Shown piece after piece: positions 17,686 to 28,847 of a DNA stretch of 64,000 nucleotides. Source of the DNA: Yersinia enterocolitica. Its GTDB lineage: Bacteria; Pseudomonadota; Gammaproteobacteria; Enterobacterales; Enterobacteriaceae. How positions within the stretch are numbered: the first letter of the stretch is position 1; the number at the start of each line of letters is the position of its first letter. A program made the translations under genes and the position numbers. Where the stretch lies: contig NBTC02000002.1 of assembly GCA_002082245.2 (NCBI GenBank), positions 2,108,001-2,172,000 of the forward strand, read 5' to 3'. The notes under the pieces were generated by a model. That model saw only the letters and a list, made by a program, of their open reading frames with translations. It was not told the DNA's origin and did not search any database.

Positions 17686-19572
17686 TTATTGCGGCTGCTG
17701 TTGCTCCGCTGGCCCCATCTTAATGGTTGCCTGTTTGTGCAGATTTGCCATCAATGCATCAAAAGTCACACCGCTTGACCCTTCTAGCATTTTAGCGCTA
17801 AAGGTCTTCATCTCGCCTTCCGGCAATTTACCCGGCGTTACTGATAGCAGTTCGATCAGTACGATGTTGTCTTGACGATCCTGGGATAAGCCATAAACCG
17901 ACTGATCTTTTTGCGGATGAGGCAAGGCAAAAATAGTCTGCACTAATTGATCATCGTCTGGTGCACGTGACAAGGTTTTCTTCTCGCCAAAGCTGATACC
18001 AGCAGCTTTCATCGCCTCTTCGCCTTTACCTTGTTTCAGTGCAGTCAGGAGTTTCTCACCATCAACACGTGCCAATTGTTCTGCTTTCTGACGTTTCACC
18101 AACTCAGCAACCTGATCGCGTACTTGATCAAATGGTTGAATACCTTCAGGTTTATGAGCATCAATGCGGATAACAAAAGCACGGTCGCCGTCAACAGTGA
18201 TTACATCTGAATTACTACCTGGCGCACCATTTTCACCGACCAGGCCACCGTCAAAGATTGCCTGTACAACCGGTTTGAAGTTAACCTCAGCAGGTACTGC
18301 GTCGCGAGTAAACCAGCCAGTTTGCTTAGCTTTAGCACCTGCTGCTTCTTCCGCTGAGGCTAGAGATTCGTTATCACTGGTAGCGGCTTCACTGACCTTT
18401 TGCTGTAACGCGTAGTAAGCGTCAACAGCTTTTTCCTGCTTAACTTGTTTTGCCAGTGCATCATGCACTTCTGACAAAGGTTTAACCAGGGCAGGTTTGA
18501 TGTCATTTAAGCGAACAACCAGATAACCCACCGAAGATTTAACCACATCAGACAGTTGGCCCTTCTCGGTCAAATTCGCTTGTTTCAGTTCATCAGCCGT
18601 AGTTTCTGGTTCCAACCACCCCAGTTCACCCCCATTTTTGCGGGAAATGATATCGGTAGATTTCTCTTTTGCCATCGCAGCAAAATCAGCACCTTTTTTC
18701 AGCTCCTCTAACGCCGCTTTGGCTTCAGCTTCAGTTTTAAACTGAATCACACTGTAGTTGCGTTGTTCCGGCTGGGTATAGCTGCTTTTATGCAGTTCAT
18801 AATACGCCGCGATATCTTCCTCGGTGAGCGTGATTTTGTCCTGCATCGCGGCAGCATCCATCGTAATGAAACTGACTTTCATCTGTTCCGGTGCAATGAA
18901 GCTATTCTTGTTCTGGTCGTAGTAGGCTTGCAGCTCTTCATCAGTGACTTTCTGCTGTGCCTGAAGGGCTTTGAGATCAACTGTCGCCAGACGAACTTCA
19001 CGTTGCTGCAAAATCAGCTCTGACATCGCCTGTGCTTCGATAGGCAGAACAAAGCCAGTATCACCAAACGCTTGCAGCAATTGTTGATTAATGAGCTGCT
19101 GACGCTGTAATTGCGCGAATTGATCAGGGGTGTAGCCCATCCGATTAACCAGTTCGAGATATTTGTTGTTATCGAACTTATTATCGGTCTGGAAATAAGG
19201 TGCCTGGCGGATGGCATCTTTAACTTGTTCGTCGCTAGCAGTCAGGCCCAGTTTTTTGGCGTACTGGTCAAGCAACATGTTGTTGACCAACTGCCCCAAT
19301 ACCTGCTGGCGTAATTGCAGCATGTAGCCTTCATTGGCGGCCAGTGCGGAGAATTGTTCACCTAATTGCTGCTGCAAGCGGCCACGCTCACTCTGTACAG
19401 CTTGTTCTAACTGAGCACGACTAATCTCTTGGCCATTAACTTTGGCTGCGAAGTCGTTGGAACCGCCAATCAGATAGCTGCCAACCCCGGTCAGGATAAA
19501 GGACAACATGATCAAGGCCAGAATGATTTTGAGCACGACGTTATTAGCAGCCGCGCGTAAATTGTCCATCAT
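17686..19572 (-). CDS. ppiD: Periplasmic folding factor PpiD
   Basis: A 628-residue membrane-anchored periplasmic chaperone (E. coli PpiD has 623). One N-terminal membrane helix (about residues 14-34, IILALIMLSFILTGVGSYLI) is followed by a SurA-like chaperone region and a parvulin domain around residues 265-355 (NYSVIQFKTEAEA to SVGYLVVRLNDI). It associates with SecYEG and helps newly exported proteins. The parvulin domain is generally thought inactive as an isomerase. It is encoded after hupB on the same strand. A 453-bp gap with a terminator and an ERIC separates them. Confidence 0.95.
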   Translation of the reverse strand: MMDNLRAAANNVVLKIILALIMLSFILTGVGSYLIGGSNDFAAKVNGQEISRAQLEQAVQSERGRLQQQLGEQFSALAANEGYMLQLRQQVLGQLVNNMLLDQYAKKLGLTASDEQVKDAIRQAPYFQTDNKFDNNKYLELVNRMGYTPDQFAQLQRQQLINQQLLQAFGDTGFVLPIEAQAMSELILQQREVRLATVDLKALQAQQKVTDEELQAYYDQNKNSFIAPEQMKVSFITMDAAAMQDKITLTEEDIAAYYELHKSSYTQPEQRNYSVIQFKTEAEAKAALEELKKGADFAAMAKEKSTDIISRKNGGELGWLEPETTADELKQANLTEKGQLSDVVKSSVGYLVVRLNDIKPALVKPLSEVHDALAKQVKQEKAVDAYYALQQKVSEAATSDNESLASAEEAAGAKAKQTGWFTRDAVPAEVNFKPVVQAIFDGGLVGENGAPGSNSDVITVDGDRAFVIRIDAHKPEGIQPFDQVRDQVAELVKRQKAEQLARVDGEKLLTALKQGKGEEAMKAAGISFGEKKTLSRAPDDDQLVQTIFALPHPQKDQSVYGLSQDRQDNIVLIELLSVTPGKLPEGEMKTFSAKMLEGSSGVTFDALMANLHKQATIKMGPAEQQQPQ

Positions 19573-19795
19573 AATGTGACAATACTCCGCTGTAATATGG
19601 ATTAAAACTGTTGCGCAGGTCTAAATAAACCCAGCATTCCTTGCGACAGCCCTTCGTGCTGCTGCGCGTTAAACTGCTTACTCTATTTGTTACTGCCTAT
19701 TTTTGCTCTAAACGGGTCGCTGATATTCTCTCGTCAGACTAACATTTTACACCCGTTTAACGCTCAGCCAGTTCAACTGCCTAAGCGAAAAAAAA

Positions 19796-19815
19796 GCGCA
19801 TCATTAACGATGCGC
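19796..19815 (-). terminator. Rho-independent terminator of hupB
   Basis: On the minus strand GCGCATC-GTTAAT-GATGCGC is followed by eight T residues (19788-19795). It lies 210 bp beyond the hupB stop, on the far side of an ERIC element, which suggests the ERIC was inserted between hupB and its terminator. Confidence 0.8.
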
Positions 19816-19872
19816 CTTGTATCTTACCTTACCAGCTCAACTGCGTCAGGTTATTGTTTAACACAAACAATA

Positions 19873-19999
19873 TATACCCTTGGTACTTGAAGTTGCACAG
19901 GTGCCCGCTACTTTCACTAACCCGAATCGCTGACCTGAGCAGACTCATCGGTATTCGTTCGCTTACAACCTGGCTGCTACTTCATTTCCTTTGGGTATA
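19873..19999. repeat. ERIC element
   Basis: A 127-bp copy bounded by TATACCC and GGGTATA with the ERIC core in inverse orientation (CCCGAATCGCTGACCTGAG). It lies in the hupB 3' untranslated region, 26 bp from its stop codon. Confidence 0.88.
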
Positions 20000-20025
20000 C
20001 GCGCAGATGAGAATTGACGCGGCAA

Positions 20026-20298
20026 TCAGTTTACTGCGTCTTTCAAGCCTTTACCGGCACGGAAGCCTGGTACTTTAGCAGCAGGAATACTGATTTCTTT
20101 GCCTGTCTGAGGGTTGCGGCCAGTACGTGCAGAACGCTCACGTACTGCAAAAGTACCAAAACCAACCAGAGCTACATCATCCCCTTCTTTCAAAGATTCA
20201 GTAACAGAAGCAATAATTGCATCTAACGCGCGCCCAGCGGCCGCTTTGGAAATATCTGCACCTGCGGCAATTTTGTCGATCAGTTGTGACTTATTCAC
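20026..20298 (-). CDS. hupB: DNA-binding protein HU-beta
   Basis: A 90-residue nucleoid protein. It dimerises, or pairs with HU-alpha, and binds DNA non-specifically, bending it. The beta-arm signature [20 protein letters not shown] is intact, and the start [21 protein letters not shown] is typical of HU-beta. It is located between lon and ppiD as in E. coli and has its own 5' region of 217 bp. Confidence 0.97.
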   Translation of the reverse strand: MNKSQLIDKIAAGADISKAAAGRALDAIIASVTESLKEGDDVALVGFGTFAVRERSARTGRNPQTGKEISIPAAKVPGFRAGKGLKDAVN

Positions 20299-20445
20299 TC
20301 TTTCATCCCCTTTAGAATTCTATCGTCGCGCCGAAAATCCCTACGGACAACACGACAGCGCAGCTGTTATATCAATCCTATCCAACCTTGGCAAGCAGCC
20401 CAAAGGCATAAACTTTTGTCGGACAGACGAACTAACTTAGCGGCA

Positions 20446-20482
20446 CAAAAAATAGCTGGCAAGTAGCATTTCACTTACCAGC
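20446..20482 (-). terminator. Terminator of lon
   Basis: On the minus strand GCTGGTAAGT pairs with ACTTGCCAGC (one mismatch) and is followed by TATTTTTTG. It begins about 35 bp after the lon stop. Confidence 0.75.
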
Positions 20483-20515
20483 ATCAGTTTTATCAATACT
20501 TCTTGCGATCCGTCA

Positions 20516-22870
20516 CTATTTTGACGCTACCGGCTGTGCCCCGAAGGCTGGATTTTGCAACGCGATGGCTAAAACATCATCAATTAGTTTAACCGGATGA
20601 ATCTCCAGATCAGCGATAACATTGTCTGGGATCTCTTCCAAATCACGTTTGTTATCCTCGGGAATCAGCACAATTTTGATCCCGCCACGGTGAGCTGCCA
20701 GCAATTTCTCTTTCAAACCGCCGATTGGCAATACTAAACCACGCAAGGTGATTTCACCGGTCATCGCCACATCCGCGCGCACTGGGTTACCGGTCAGACA
20801 AGAAACCAGCGCGGTACACATAGCAATACCTGCACTCGGGCCATCTTTCGGCGTCGCACCTTCAGGCACATGCACATGGATATCGCGTTTTTCGTAGAAA
20901 TCAGGGTTAATACCTAATTTATCTGCGCGCGCACGTACCACTGTCAGTGCCGCCTGAATTGATTCTTGCATCACTTCACCCAGCGAGCCGGTGTAAGTCA
21001 GCTTGCCTTTGCCCGGAACGCATGCAGTCTCAATAGTCAGTAAGTCACCACCCACTTCCGTCCATGCCAGCCCAGTCACTTGGCCTACGCGATTCTCAGT
21101 ATCAGCTCGGCCATAATCGACCTTCTGCACACCTAAGAAGTCTTTCAGGTTGTCACCGTTGATTTCAATGTGCTTAACCGTTTTATCCATCAGCAGATTT
21201 TTTACTGCTTTACGGCACAGTTTGGAGATTTCACGCTCCAGACTACGCACCCCAGCTTCACGGGTGTAATAACGGATAATGCTCATAATGGCACTGTCAT
21301 CGATGGTCAGTTCGCCTTTCTTAATGGCGTTGCGCTCAAACTGTTTCGGCAACAGATGCTGCTTGGCAATATTGAGTTTCTCATCTTCGGTATAACCGGA
21401 CAGGCGAATAACTTCCATACGATCCAGCAACGGCGCTGGAATATTCATGGAGTTGGAGGTGGCAACGAACATGACATCCGACAGATCATAATCCACTTCC
21501 AGATAGTGATCGTTGAATGCAACGTTTTGTTCTGGGTCCAAAACCTCCAGCAGTGCTGACGCAGGATCACCGCGCATATCGGACGCCATCTTATCAATCT
21601 CATCCAACAGGAAGAGTGGGTTCTTCACCCCAACTTTCGCCATCTTCTGGATCAATTTACCCGGCATAGAGCCGATATAGGTGCGGCGATGACCACGGAT
21701 TTCCGCTTCATCACGCACCCCTCCCAGCGCCATACGGACATACTGGCGGCCAGTAGCACGAGCAATAGATTGCCCCAGAGAGGTTTTCCCCACCCCAGGA
21801 GGCCCTACCAGGCACAGGATTGGCCCTTTAATCTTGCTAACACGGCTCTGTACTGCGAGGTATTCTAAAATACGATCTTTAACTCGTTCCAAACCGTAGT
21901 GATCGGTATCCAGAACTTCCTGCGCTTTTACCAAGTCTTTTTTAACTTTACTGCGGCTGTTCCAAGGCACCTGCAACATCCAATCAATATAACCACGTAC
22001 TACGGTTGCTTCCGCAGACATCGGTGACATCATTTTCAGTTTTTGCAGCTCAGCTTCGGTTTTTTCACGTGCATCTTTCGGCATTTTGGCCGCTTCGATT
22101 TTACGCTTCAGCGCTTCGTGCTCATCAGGCGTATCGTCCATCTCGCCCAGTTCTTTCTGAATGGCCTTCATTTGCTCGTTCAGATAGTACTCGCGCTGGC
22201 TCTTTTCCATCTGTTTTTTGACGCGATTACGAATCCGTTTTTCAACCTGTAACAGATCGATTTCTGATTCCATCATCGCCATCAGGTACTCCAGACGTTC
22301 GGTGACATCGAACATCTCCAGAACAGCCTGTTTATCATTTAACTTCAACGGCATATGTGCCGCGATAGTATCCGCAAGACGTGCTGCATCATCAATGCTG
22401 TGCAGTGAAGCCAGCACTTCTGGTGGGATCTTTTTATTCAGTTTGATATAGCCTTCAAACTGATTAATCGCCGTGCGAACCAATACTTCTTGTTCACGAT
22501 CGTCCATCACTGGCGATTCAAGATATTCTGCCTGAGCAGCAAAATGCTCACCGCTGTCGGAAAGCGTGGTAATACGCGCACGCTGTAGCCCTTCAACCAG
22601 CACTTTGACCGTGCCATCAGGTAACTTCAGCATTTGTAAAATCGAGGCTACAGTGCCTACTGAAAACAGATCGTTGATACCAGGCTCATCAGTCGAAGCT
22701 TCTTTCTGCGCAACCAGCATGATTTTTTTATCATGGTCCATTGCCGCTTCCAGGCACCGAATCGACTTTTCCCGGCCAACAAACAGTGGGATCACCATAT
22801 GCGGATAAACCACCACATCGCGCAGAGGCAATACGGGGATTTCTATGCGTTCGGAACGCTCAGGGTTCAT
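20516..22870 (-). CDS. lon: ATP-dependent protease Lon
   Basis: A 784-residue cytoplasmic protease, the same length as in E. coli. It degrades misfolded and specific regulatory proteins. The order is: N-terminal substrate-binding domain from [16 protein letters not shown], coiled coil, AAA+ module with Walker [10 protein letters not shown] and Walker B FLLDEIDK, then the Ser-Lys protease domain ([11 protein letters not shown] with the catalytic Ser, and [14 protein letters not shown] with the Lys). I use the start at 22870. An in-frame upstream ATG would add 18 residues unlike any Lon. A sigma32 promoter lies about 90 bp upstream. Confidence 0.98.
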   Translation of the reverse strand: MNPERSERIEIPVLPLRDVVVYPHMVIPLFVGREKSIRCLEAAMDHDKKIMLVAQKEASTDEPGINDLFSVGTVASILQMLKLPDGTVKVLVEGLQRARITTLSDSGEHFAAQAEYLESPVMDDREQEVLVRTAINQFEGYIKLNKKIPPEVLASLHSIDDAARLADTIAAHMPLKLNDKQAVLEMFDVTERLEYLMAMMESEIDLLQVEKRIRNRVKKQMEKSQREYYLNEQMKAIQKELGEMDDTPDEHEALKRKIEAAKMPKDAREKTEAELQKLKMMSPMSAEATVVRGYIDWMLQVPWNSRSKVKKDLVKAQEVLDTDHYGLERVKDRILEYLAVQSRVSKIKGPILCLVGPPGVGKTSLGQSIARATGRQYVRMALGGVRDEAEIRGHRRTYIGSMPGKLIQKMAKVGVKNPLFLLDEIDKMASDMRGDPASALLEVLDPEQNVAFNDHYLEVDYDLSDVMFVATSNSMNIPAPLLDRMEVIRLSGYTEDEKLNIAKQHLLPKQFERNAIKKGELTIDDSAIMSIIRYYTREAGVRSLEREISKLCRKAVKNLLMDKTVKHIEINGDNLKDFLGVQKVDYGRADTENRVGQVTGLAWTEVGGDLLTIETACVPGKGKLTYTGSLGEVMQESIQAALTVVRARADKLGINPDFYEKRDIHVHVPEGATPKDGPSAGIAMCTALVSCLTGNPVRADVAMTGEITLRGLVLPIGGLKEKLLAAHRGGIKIVLIPEDNKRDLEEIPDNVIADLEIHPVKLIDDVLAIALQNPAFGAQPVASK

Positions 22871-22959
22871 AGAGCTCTCTCTTAGTTTAGCTTCCGCCAG
22901 ATTACTGGGAATCTCGTGAAACACGAGTCATCACGAGTTTCACTAAATAGGTAATTGAG

Positions 22960-22990
22960 TATATGGGGACGAATGTCTTACATTCAACGA
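22960..22990 (-). promoter_or_regulatory. Sigma32 heat-shock promoter of lon
   Basis: On the minus strand GTTGAA and CCCCATAT are separated by 14 bases. The same elements and spacing are in the E. coli lon heat-shock promoter as I recall it. It lies between the clpX terminator and the lon start. Confidence 0.75.
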
Positions 22991-23010
22991 TTACAATGCG
23001 AGGAAAAAGA

Positions 23011-23033
23011 AATGGGGGATAAAATCCCCCATT
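23011..23033 (-). terminator. Terminator of clpX
   Basis: On the minus strand AATGGGGGAT pairs with ATCCCCCATT around a short loop and is followed by TTCTTTTTCC. It lies 32 bp after the clpX stop. Confidence 0.8.
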
Positions 23034-23064
23034 GTCATACTAACCATCTGGATTATTTGGCTAA

Positions 23065-24336
23065 TTATTCGCCAGAAGCTTGGGCTTCCGGTTGGCCATA
23101 AATCAGCATCGGCGCAGATTGGCCAGCAATAACTGACTCATCTACCACCACTTTCTCCACACTGTCCATTGACGGTAAATCGTACATGGTATCTAGCAAT
23201 GCGCCCTCTACGATAGAACGCAGGCCACGAGCACCTGTTTTACGCGCCATCGCTTTCTTGGCGATTGCAGTCAACGCCTCATCGCGGAACTCAAGCTCCA
23301 CACCTTCGAGATTGAACAACGCCTGATACTGTTTGGTCAGTGCGTTTTTCGGTTCTTTCAGGATCTGAATCAGCGCGTCTTCACTCAATTCACTCAGTGT
23401 TGCAACTACCGGTAAACGGCCAATAAATTCAGGGATCAAGCCGAATTTAATTAAATCTTCTGGCTCAGCCTGACTCAACAACTCGCCTTCGGTTGCTTTT
23501 TCTGACTTGCCTTTTACCGTAGCCCCGAAACCGATACCCGTTCCGGTGTTAATGCGCTGCCCGATAACTTTGTCCAGGCCGGCGAAAGCACCACCACAGA
23601 TAAACAGAATTTTAGAGGTATCAACCTGCAAAAACTCCTGCTGCGGATGCTTACGGCCACCTTGTGGTGGTACGGCAGCAATCGTCCCTTCAATCAATTT
23701 CAACAGGGCCTGCTGCACACCTTCACCCGAGACGTCACGCGTGATAGACGGGTTATCAGACTTACGTGAAATTTTATCAATTTCATCGATATAGACGATA
23801 CCACGTTGCGCTTTCTGCACGTCGTAATCACATTTCTGCAATAACTTCTGAATGATGTTTTCAACATCTTCGCCCACGTAACCTGCTTCAGTTAGCGTGG
23901 TCGCATCTGCCATGGTAAACGGCACATCCAGGAAACGAGCCAATGTCTCTGCCAACAGTGTTTTACCACTACCGGTTGGGCCAATCAGTAGAATATTACT
24001 TTTGCCCAGTTCGATGCCATTACTGGTATCACCATTGCGCAAACGCTTATAGTGGTTGTATACCGCAACTGCCAACACTTTTTTCGCCGGTTCCTGACCG
24101 ATGACATAATCATCCAGGTGATGGCGGATTTCGTGCGGCGTAGGCAGCGAACTGCGCTCCCGATGCGGGGCAACTTCTTTGATCTCTTCGCGAATAATGT
24201 CGTTACACAAATCGACACATTCATCGCAGATATACACTGACGGCCCGGCAATTAGCTTACGCACTTCATGCTGGCTTTTGCCGCAGAAAGAGCAATACAG
24301 CAGCTTTCCAGAACCGTCTTTGCGCTTATCTGTCAT
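23065..24336 (-). CDS. clpX: ATP-dependent protease ATP-binding subunit ClpX
   Basis: A 423-residue AAA+ unfoldase that feeds substrates to ClpP. The N-terminal zinc-binding domain has CSFCGKSQ and CDECVDLC. Walker A is GPTGSGKT, Walker B is IVYIDEIDK, the pore loop region is [12 protein letters not shown], and the IGF loop that docks on ClpP is visible in [12 protein letters not shown]. It is encoded 204 bp after clpP on the same strand, as in E. coli. Regulation of lon is separate because a terminator follows. Confidence 0.98.
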   Translation of the reverse strand: MTDKRKDGSGKLLYCSFCGKSQHEVRKLIAGPSVYICDECVDLCNDIIREEIKEVAPHRERSSLPTPHEIRHHLDDYVIGQEPAKKVLAVAVYNHYKRLRNGDTSNGIELGKSNILLIGPTGSGKTLLAETLARFLDVPFTMADATTLTEAGYVGEDVENIIQKLLQKCDYDVQKAQRGIVYIDEIDKISRKSDNPSITRDVSGEGVQQALLKLIEGTIAAVPPQGGRKHPQQEFLQVDTSKILFICGGAFAGLDKVIGQRINTGTGIGFGATVKGKSEKATEGELLSQAEPEDLIKFGLIPEFIGRLPVVATLSELSEDALIQILKEPKNALTKQYQALFNLEGVELEFRDEALTAIAKKAMARKTGARGLRSIVEGALLDTMYDLPSMDSVEKVVVDESVIAGQSAPMLIYGQPEAQASGE

Positions 24337-24540
24337 CAGTAAACCTCTTCTTCAGTATCTGCCACACCCGAAACTATGGTGGCAGGGAGACTATTCTCGC
24401 TATTGCTGGACGCCACGCTAACCTTCAGCGGACAGCCGATATATCGGGTAGTTAGTGAACAATGTGCAATACAACTGTTCGATTACACGATTTGTTCTAT
24501 TTACATACACTATAGTATATCGGCTCACAGAAATAAGTCG

Positions 24541-25164
24541 TTAGTCACGACGGGTGAACACGGAATCAACTAATCCGTATCCTACAGCCTCTTCAGCCGA
24601 CAAGAAACGGTCACGTTCAGTGTCTCTCTCTATTTCTTCAAGAGATTTTCCCGTGTGAAGTGCCATCAGTTCATTCATGCGCGATTTCACTTTTAAAATC
24701 TCTCTGGCATGAATTTCAATATCTGTCGCCTGCCCCTGGAAACCGCCCAACGGTTGGTGAATCATTACCCGTGAATTCGGCAAGCAGAAACGTTTACCCT
24801 TAGCACCCGCAGTCAACAGGAACGCACCCATTGAACATGCCTGGCCCATACAGATAGTGCTGACATCAGGTTTAATGAATTGCATGGTGTCATAAATTGA
24901 CATCCCAGCAGTGATCACCCCGCCTGGTGAGTTGATATACAAAAAGATGTCTTTTTCTGGATTTTCTGCTTCCAGAAACAGCATCTGTGCCGTAATCAGG
25001 TTGGCCATATGGTCTTCAACCTGACCGGTCAGGAAAATAATGCGCTCTTTTAACAGACGGGAGAAGATATCGTAAGAACGCTCCCCACGTGAAGTCTGCT
25101 CAACTACCATTGGCACCAGAGCCATGTTAGGTGCAAATTGATCTCGTTCGCCACTGTATGACAT
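24541..25164 (-). CDS. clpP: ATP-dependent Clp protease proteolytic subunit ClpP
   Basis: A 207-residue serine protease that forms the two-ring proteolytic chamber used by ClpX and ClpA. The catalytic triad is at standard positions: S111 in [10 protein letters not shown]136 in VMIHQPLGG and D185 in [10 protein letters not shown] 14-residue propeptide ends at M14, before ALVPMV. AGGAGACGGTA gives a strong ribosome binding site. It lies upstream of clpX and downstream of tig. Confidence 0.98.
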   Translation of the reverse strand: MSYSGERDQFAPNMALVPMVVEQTSRGERSYDIFSRLLKERIIFLTGQVEDHMANLITAQMLFLEAENPEKDIFLYINSPGGVITAGMSIYDTMQFIKPDVSTICMGQACSMGAFLLTAGAKGKRFCLPNSRVMIHQPLGGFQGQATDIEIHAREILKVKSRMNELMALHTGKSLEEIERDTERDRFLSAEEAVGYGLVDSVFTRRD

Positions 25165-25546
25165 TACCGTCTCCTAATAGAATTTACTTTGGCGCCATTC
25201 ATAACCGATTCTACTTGAGATAAGTAATGATGACTATGTTCATGCATCAAGGTCGCGTGCAAGCCGTCTGGTTACCCAGACACATTCGACGGTGGTAATC
25301 AGCCAGTGTTTCATCAACATCTTATATGAACGTCTGTTAGGTTAATTGGGGGATTAATCGTCTTTTTCAAGCCCCTGAGCACTTTTTTTTAACCAAGCGG
25401 ACGCTCATTATCTTTGCTGTAATCCTGACGCTCTATTGATTGTTCATCTGTTAAGTATTGCATTTCACTTTTCAAATATAGCGCAGATTAGGGCGAAACA
25501 TGCCAGATTAATCATACTATTGAGTGATTATTGTTACAAAAAGAAA
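25165..25546. other. clpP upstream region
   Basis: No gene is visible in this stretch, which should hold the clpP promoter. A perfect inverted repeat GTCTGG-TTAC-CCAGAC lies at 25266-25281. I could not find a convincing sigma32 element. Confidence 0.5.
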
Positions 25547-25571
25547 AGCCCGTAGCCAAAGGCTACGGGCT
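25547..25571 (-). terminator. Terminator of tig
   Basis: AGCCCGTAGCC pairs perfectly with GGCTACGGGCT around AAA, followed on the minus strand by TTTCTTTTTG. It lies beyond an ERIC element that separates it from the tig stop codon. Confidence 0.85.
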
Positions 25572-25590
25572 TAATCAATCAAAAAACCGG

Positions 25591-25720
25591 ATATACCCTT
25601 CGTATCAGGAGTTGCAGAGTGCCAGCTACCGACACTCACCCGAATCACTTTACTGCTTTAGCTCATCGGTATTTGTTCAATTGCAACCTACCTGCAACGC
25701 CAATTTTTTGGCGATATATT
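25591..25720. repeat. ERIC element
   Basis: A copy of about 130 bp starting ATATACCCTTCG with the ERIC core in inverse orientation (ACCCGAATCACTT) and a drifted right end (GGCGATATATT). It lies in the tig 3' untranslated region, between the stop codon and the terminator, as at hupB. Confidence 0.82.
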
Positions 25721-25747
25721 ACATCCAGCTTGATGCGCTAAAAAACA

Positions 25748-27052
25748 TTACGCAGCAGTGGTCTGATTCATCAGTTCACTGAAGGTAGTTGGTTTTTCAG
25801 TTACTTTGGCTTTAGCCAGCAGAGTTTCTACTGCTTGTTCTTCCAGAGCAACGTTACGCATATTGTTCATCAGCTCTTTATTTTTGCTGTAGAACTCAAT
25901 CACTTCTTGTGGATCTTCGTAAGCAGATGCCATTTCTTCGATCAGTGCTTTAACGCGATCTTCATCCGCTTTCAGCTCGTGCTGGCTGATAACTTCGCCC
26001 AGCAACAAACCAACAACTACGCGACGTTTAGCTTGTTCTTCGAACAATTCACGTGGCAGTTCAGCAGCTTGTTTCTCGTTACCACCAAAACGCTGTGCAG
26101 CCTGACGGCGCAGAACGTCGATTTCACCTTCAACCAGTGCCGCTGGAACGTCAATTTCGTTAGCGCTGACCAGACCGTCAATTGCCTGAGTTTTAACACG
26201 GTTGCGCACTGCGCCTTTCAGCTCACGCTCCATGTTTTTGCGCACTTCAGCACGCAGACCTGCTACTGAACCATCAGCAACGCCGAAACGCTTGATGAAT
26301 TCTTCAGTCAGTTCTGGCAGCTCACGCACTTCAACTTTCTTCAACACGATGTCAAATTTAGCTGATTTACCTTTCAGGTTTTCTGCGTGGTAATCTTCTG
26401 GGAAGTTTACGTCGATGGTGAATTCTTCACCGGCTTTATGGCCGATAACACCTTCTTCGAAACCTGGGATCATACGACCCTGGCCCATTGCCAGTACGAA
26501 ATCAGACGCTTTACCACCTTCAAACTCTTCACCGTCGATAGAGCCGGTGAAATCCAGAGTTGCGCGATCTTCTGCAGTCGCAGCAGCGTCAGTTTCTTTC
26601 CAGGTAGCTTGTTGCTTACGCAGAGTTTCCAGCATGGTATCAACGTCAGCGTCGTTTACTTCAACAACTGGCTTTTCTACTTCAATGCTTTCCAGATCTT
26701 TCAACTCAACTTCTGGGTACACTTCAAACTCAACGGAATAAGTAAAATCTTCGCCCTGCTTGAATTCACCAGGCACATAGTTTGGTGCACCAGCTGGGTT
26801 GATTTTTTCTTTAATGATCGCATCAACGAAATTACGTTGCATCAGGTCACCCAGAACATCCTGGCGAACAGATGCGCCGTAACGCTGTTCAACGATGTTC
26901 ATCGGCACATGGCCTTTACGGAAACCGTCGATACGAACACTTTTAGCGGCTTTCACTAATTCGCTTTTTACTGCTTTCTCAATGCTGTCAGCAGCAACAG
27001 TAATTGTTACACGGCGGCCAAGGCCTTGAGTGGTTTCAACAGAAACTTGCAT
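25748..27052 (-). CDS. tig: Trigger factor
   Basis: A 434-residue ribosome-associated chaperone. The N-terminal ribosome-binding domain has the signature GFRKGHVP. The middle FKBP-type peptidyl-prolyl isomerase domain lies around residues 150-245 ([39 protein letters not shown]). The C-terminal helical arms form the chaperone cradle. Gene order tig-clpP-clpX-lon is conserved with E. coli. Confidence 0.98.
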   Translation of the reverse strand: MQVSVETTQGLGRRVTITVAADSIEKAVKSELVKAAKSVRIDGFRKGHVPMNIVEQRYGASVRQDVLGDLMQRNFVDAIIKEKINPAGAPNYVPGEFKQGEDFTYSVEFEVYPEVELKDLESIEVEKPVVEVNDADVDTMLETLRKQQATWKETDAAATAEDRATLDFTGSIDGEEFEGGKASDFVLAMGQGRMIPGFEEGVIGHKAGEEFTIDVNFPEDYHAENLKGKSAKFDIVLKKVEVRELPELTEEFIKRFGVADGSVAGLRAEVRKNMERELKGAVRNRVKTQAIDGLVSANEIDVPAALVEGEIDVLRRQAAQRFGGNEKQAAELPRELFEEQAKRRVVVGLLLGEVISQHELKADEDRVKALIEEMASAYEDPQEVIEFYSKNKELMNNMRNVALEEQAVETLLAKAKVTEKPTTFSELMNQTTAA

Positions 27053-27374
27053 CTTGTTACCTCAAAAAAATCACAGTGCTCGGTCAACTCCAGAAGCTGC
27101 AAACAAAGCAACACCATTAAATGATGCTAACTCTGAAAACACCCTCTAAGAACCGGGACGGCCGCATTATACAGAACCGAGTATCCCAGATGTCAGAAGC
27201 GTCCCGAAACCATTCCGGAAAAATAAGACGCGACATTATAGCGGCGCACAGGTTATGAGTCGAGGAAAGCAAGCGAATGTTGTCGCGGTAAAATTCACGC
27301 GTGAATCGTTCCCTCAGCTAAAACTACTGTGGCGCACTAAGGAAATAAATGTGTCGCCTATACAGAAACACAAA

Positions 27375-27388
27375 CGGCCCTGAGGCCG
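27375..27388 (-). terminator. Hairpin after bolA
   Basis: CGGCC and GGCCG form a short stem, followed on the minus strand by TTTGTGTTT. It lies about 85 bp after bolA. The rest of 27053-27472 shows no gene and should include the tig promoter. Confidence 0.5.
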
Positions 27389-27472
27389 CTTGCTAAATTC
27401 TCACCTACTAATACCCTAAATCAGGCCGGAATTACTACTGTTATCCAGCCTGTTTTGGATTAATACTGTCAC

Positions 27473-27796
27473 TTAAGCCAATGTACCTGCGCCACGACAA
27501 GATGGAGAAGTTGGTACCGTGTCTTGTAACCCCGCCCACTCTTTCAGCGTGTAGGTATGTAAAGCCAATGCATGAACAGTGCCGGCCAGCTCATCAGCCA
27601 ACACACTATAAATCGCACGATGGCGACTGAGAAAGCGCTGATCTTGAAATTTATCGCTGACGATCACAATTTTAAAATGACTTTCAGAACCGGCTGGAAC
27701 ATTGTGGCGATAACTTTCATTAATCACCTCCAAATGATCCGGTTCAAATGCCACTTTTAGTTTTTCTTCAATTTGTTCCCGAATCAAAATCATCAT
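27473..27796 (-). CDS. bolA: Stress-response regulator BolA
   Basis: A 107-residue BolA-family protein that works with monothiol glutaredoxins in Fe-S trafficking and acts as a morphology and biofilm regulator in E. coli. The core [20 protein letters not shown] and the helix-turn-helix-like [13 protein letters not shown] are conserved, as are the His residues used for cluster binding. GGAGATC precedes two adjacent Met codons. I take the first. Homologs begin a few residues later, so the N-terminus is uncertain by three or four residues. Confidence 0.94.
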   Translation of the reverse strand: MMILIREQIEEKLKVAFEPDHLEVINESYRHNVPAGSESHFKIVIVSDKFQDQRFLSRHRAIYSVLADELAGTVHALALHTYTLKEWAGLQDTVPTSPSCRGAGTLA

Positions 27797-28188
27797 GATC
27801 TCCTTACCGCTGAGGCAGAAAGCTGCCTACTACCTATCTATTCCAAACCCAATACCTATCTATTGCAAACCCACTACCTACTGCAATATTAGTTGATTTT
27901 CGCTGTTTTATAACATTTCAGATACAAAATATCCCGAATATCTCCCTTCTGCTCATTTAAGGTATAAGGCTAATCTGATAGTCAGGGGAAAAGGTTACTT
28001 GTAAGGTCTTTAAGCGAAATGAAAGGTCACAGGGCGAAAAATCACTTTTTTTGCTGAATTTCTCTACATCAGGATCTTCCACCAGCCAATCTCAGTGCTA
28101 TGATGGCGCGACTGCACATTCGCAAAATAACATGGCAGCTATCCCGCTCTGATTATTAAAGAATTCCATAACTATTGAGAAAGTGAAC
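27797..28188. promoter_or_regulatory. Divergent promoter region of bolA and yajG
   Basis: A 392-bp gap without genes that should contain both promoters. A 22-bp tandem repeat (27832-27887) lies just upstream of bolA. No other clear element is visible. Confidence 0.4.
27832..27887. repeat. 22-bp tandem repeat, about 2.5 copies
   Basis: The unit ACCTATCTATTSCAAACCCA plus two bases is present at 27832-27853 and 27854-27875, with a truncated third copy from 27876. The first two copies differ at only two positions. It lies 36 bp upstream of the bolA start, within its likely promoter or leader. Confidence 0.6.
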
Positions 28189-28767
28189 ATGCTAAAGAAA
28201 ATTCTTTTCCCGCTGTTGGCTGTTTTTATACTGGCGGGTTGTGCTGCCAGTAACAACACTCTGAATGTCACCCCGAAGGTGGTATTACCACCACAAGATC
28301 CAACTCTGATGGGGATTACTATCAGCATTAATGGTGCAGACCAGCGTCAAGATGCTGCACTGGCTAAAGTAAATCGTGAAGGCCAACTGGTGGTATTAAC
28401 CCCATCCCGTGACCTGCGCTTCCTGTTACAGGAAGTGTTGGAAAAACAGATGACTGCTCGTGGCTATATGATTGGTACCGATGCTCCAGTTGATTTGCAG
28501 ATTGTAGTAAACCAACTGTTTGCCGATGTACAGGAAGGTAACCTGCGCTACAACATCACCACTAAAGCGGATATTTCCATTACTGCGACCGCAAAAAATG
28601 GTAATAAACAGGTTAAAAACTACCGTGCCAGCTACAACGTTCAGGGCGCATTTACTGCAACTAACGAAAAAATCACCAATGCCGTTAATACGGTGTTGAG
28701 CGATGTTATTGCAGATATGGCGCAAGATACTAGCGTCAGCGGCTTTATCAAACAAAATGCCCGCTAA
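28189..28767 (+). CDS. yajG: YajG family lipoprotein
   Basis: A 192-residue outer-membrane lipoprotein. The signal peptide MLKKILFPLLAVFILAGCA ends in the lipobox LAGC. The body (for example GITISINGADQRQDAALAKV and TATAKNGNKQVKNYRASYNV) is the conserved YajG domain of unknown function. The ATG at 28189 is used. It is followed 80 bp later by ampG, an arrangement kept in E. coli and suggestive of an operon. Confidence 0.92.
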   Translation: MLKKILFPLLAVFILAGCAASNNTLNVTPKVVLPPQDPTLMGITISINGADQRQDAALAKVNREGQLVVLTPSRDLRFLLQEVLEKQMTARGYMIGTDAPVDLQIVVNQLFADVQEGNLRYNITTKADISITATAKNGNKQVKNYRASYNVQGAFTATNEKITNAVNTVLSDVIADMAQDTSVSGFIKQNAR

Positions 28768-28847
28768 TCGGTTGTTTGCTTAATATCATTATTACTGCTT
28801 AACAGAATGCTTTGCCCCGACCTTGGGGCAGAGCATGTAGGTCTCAC

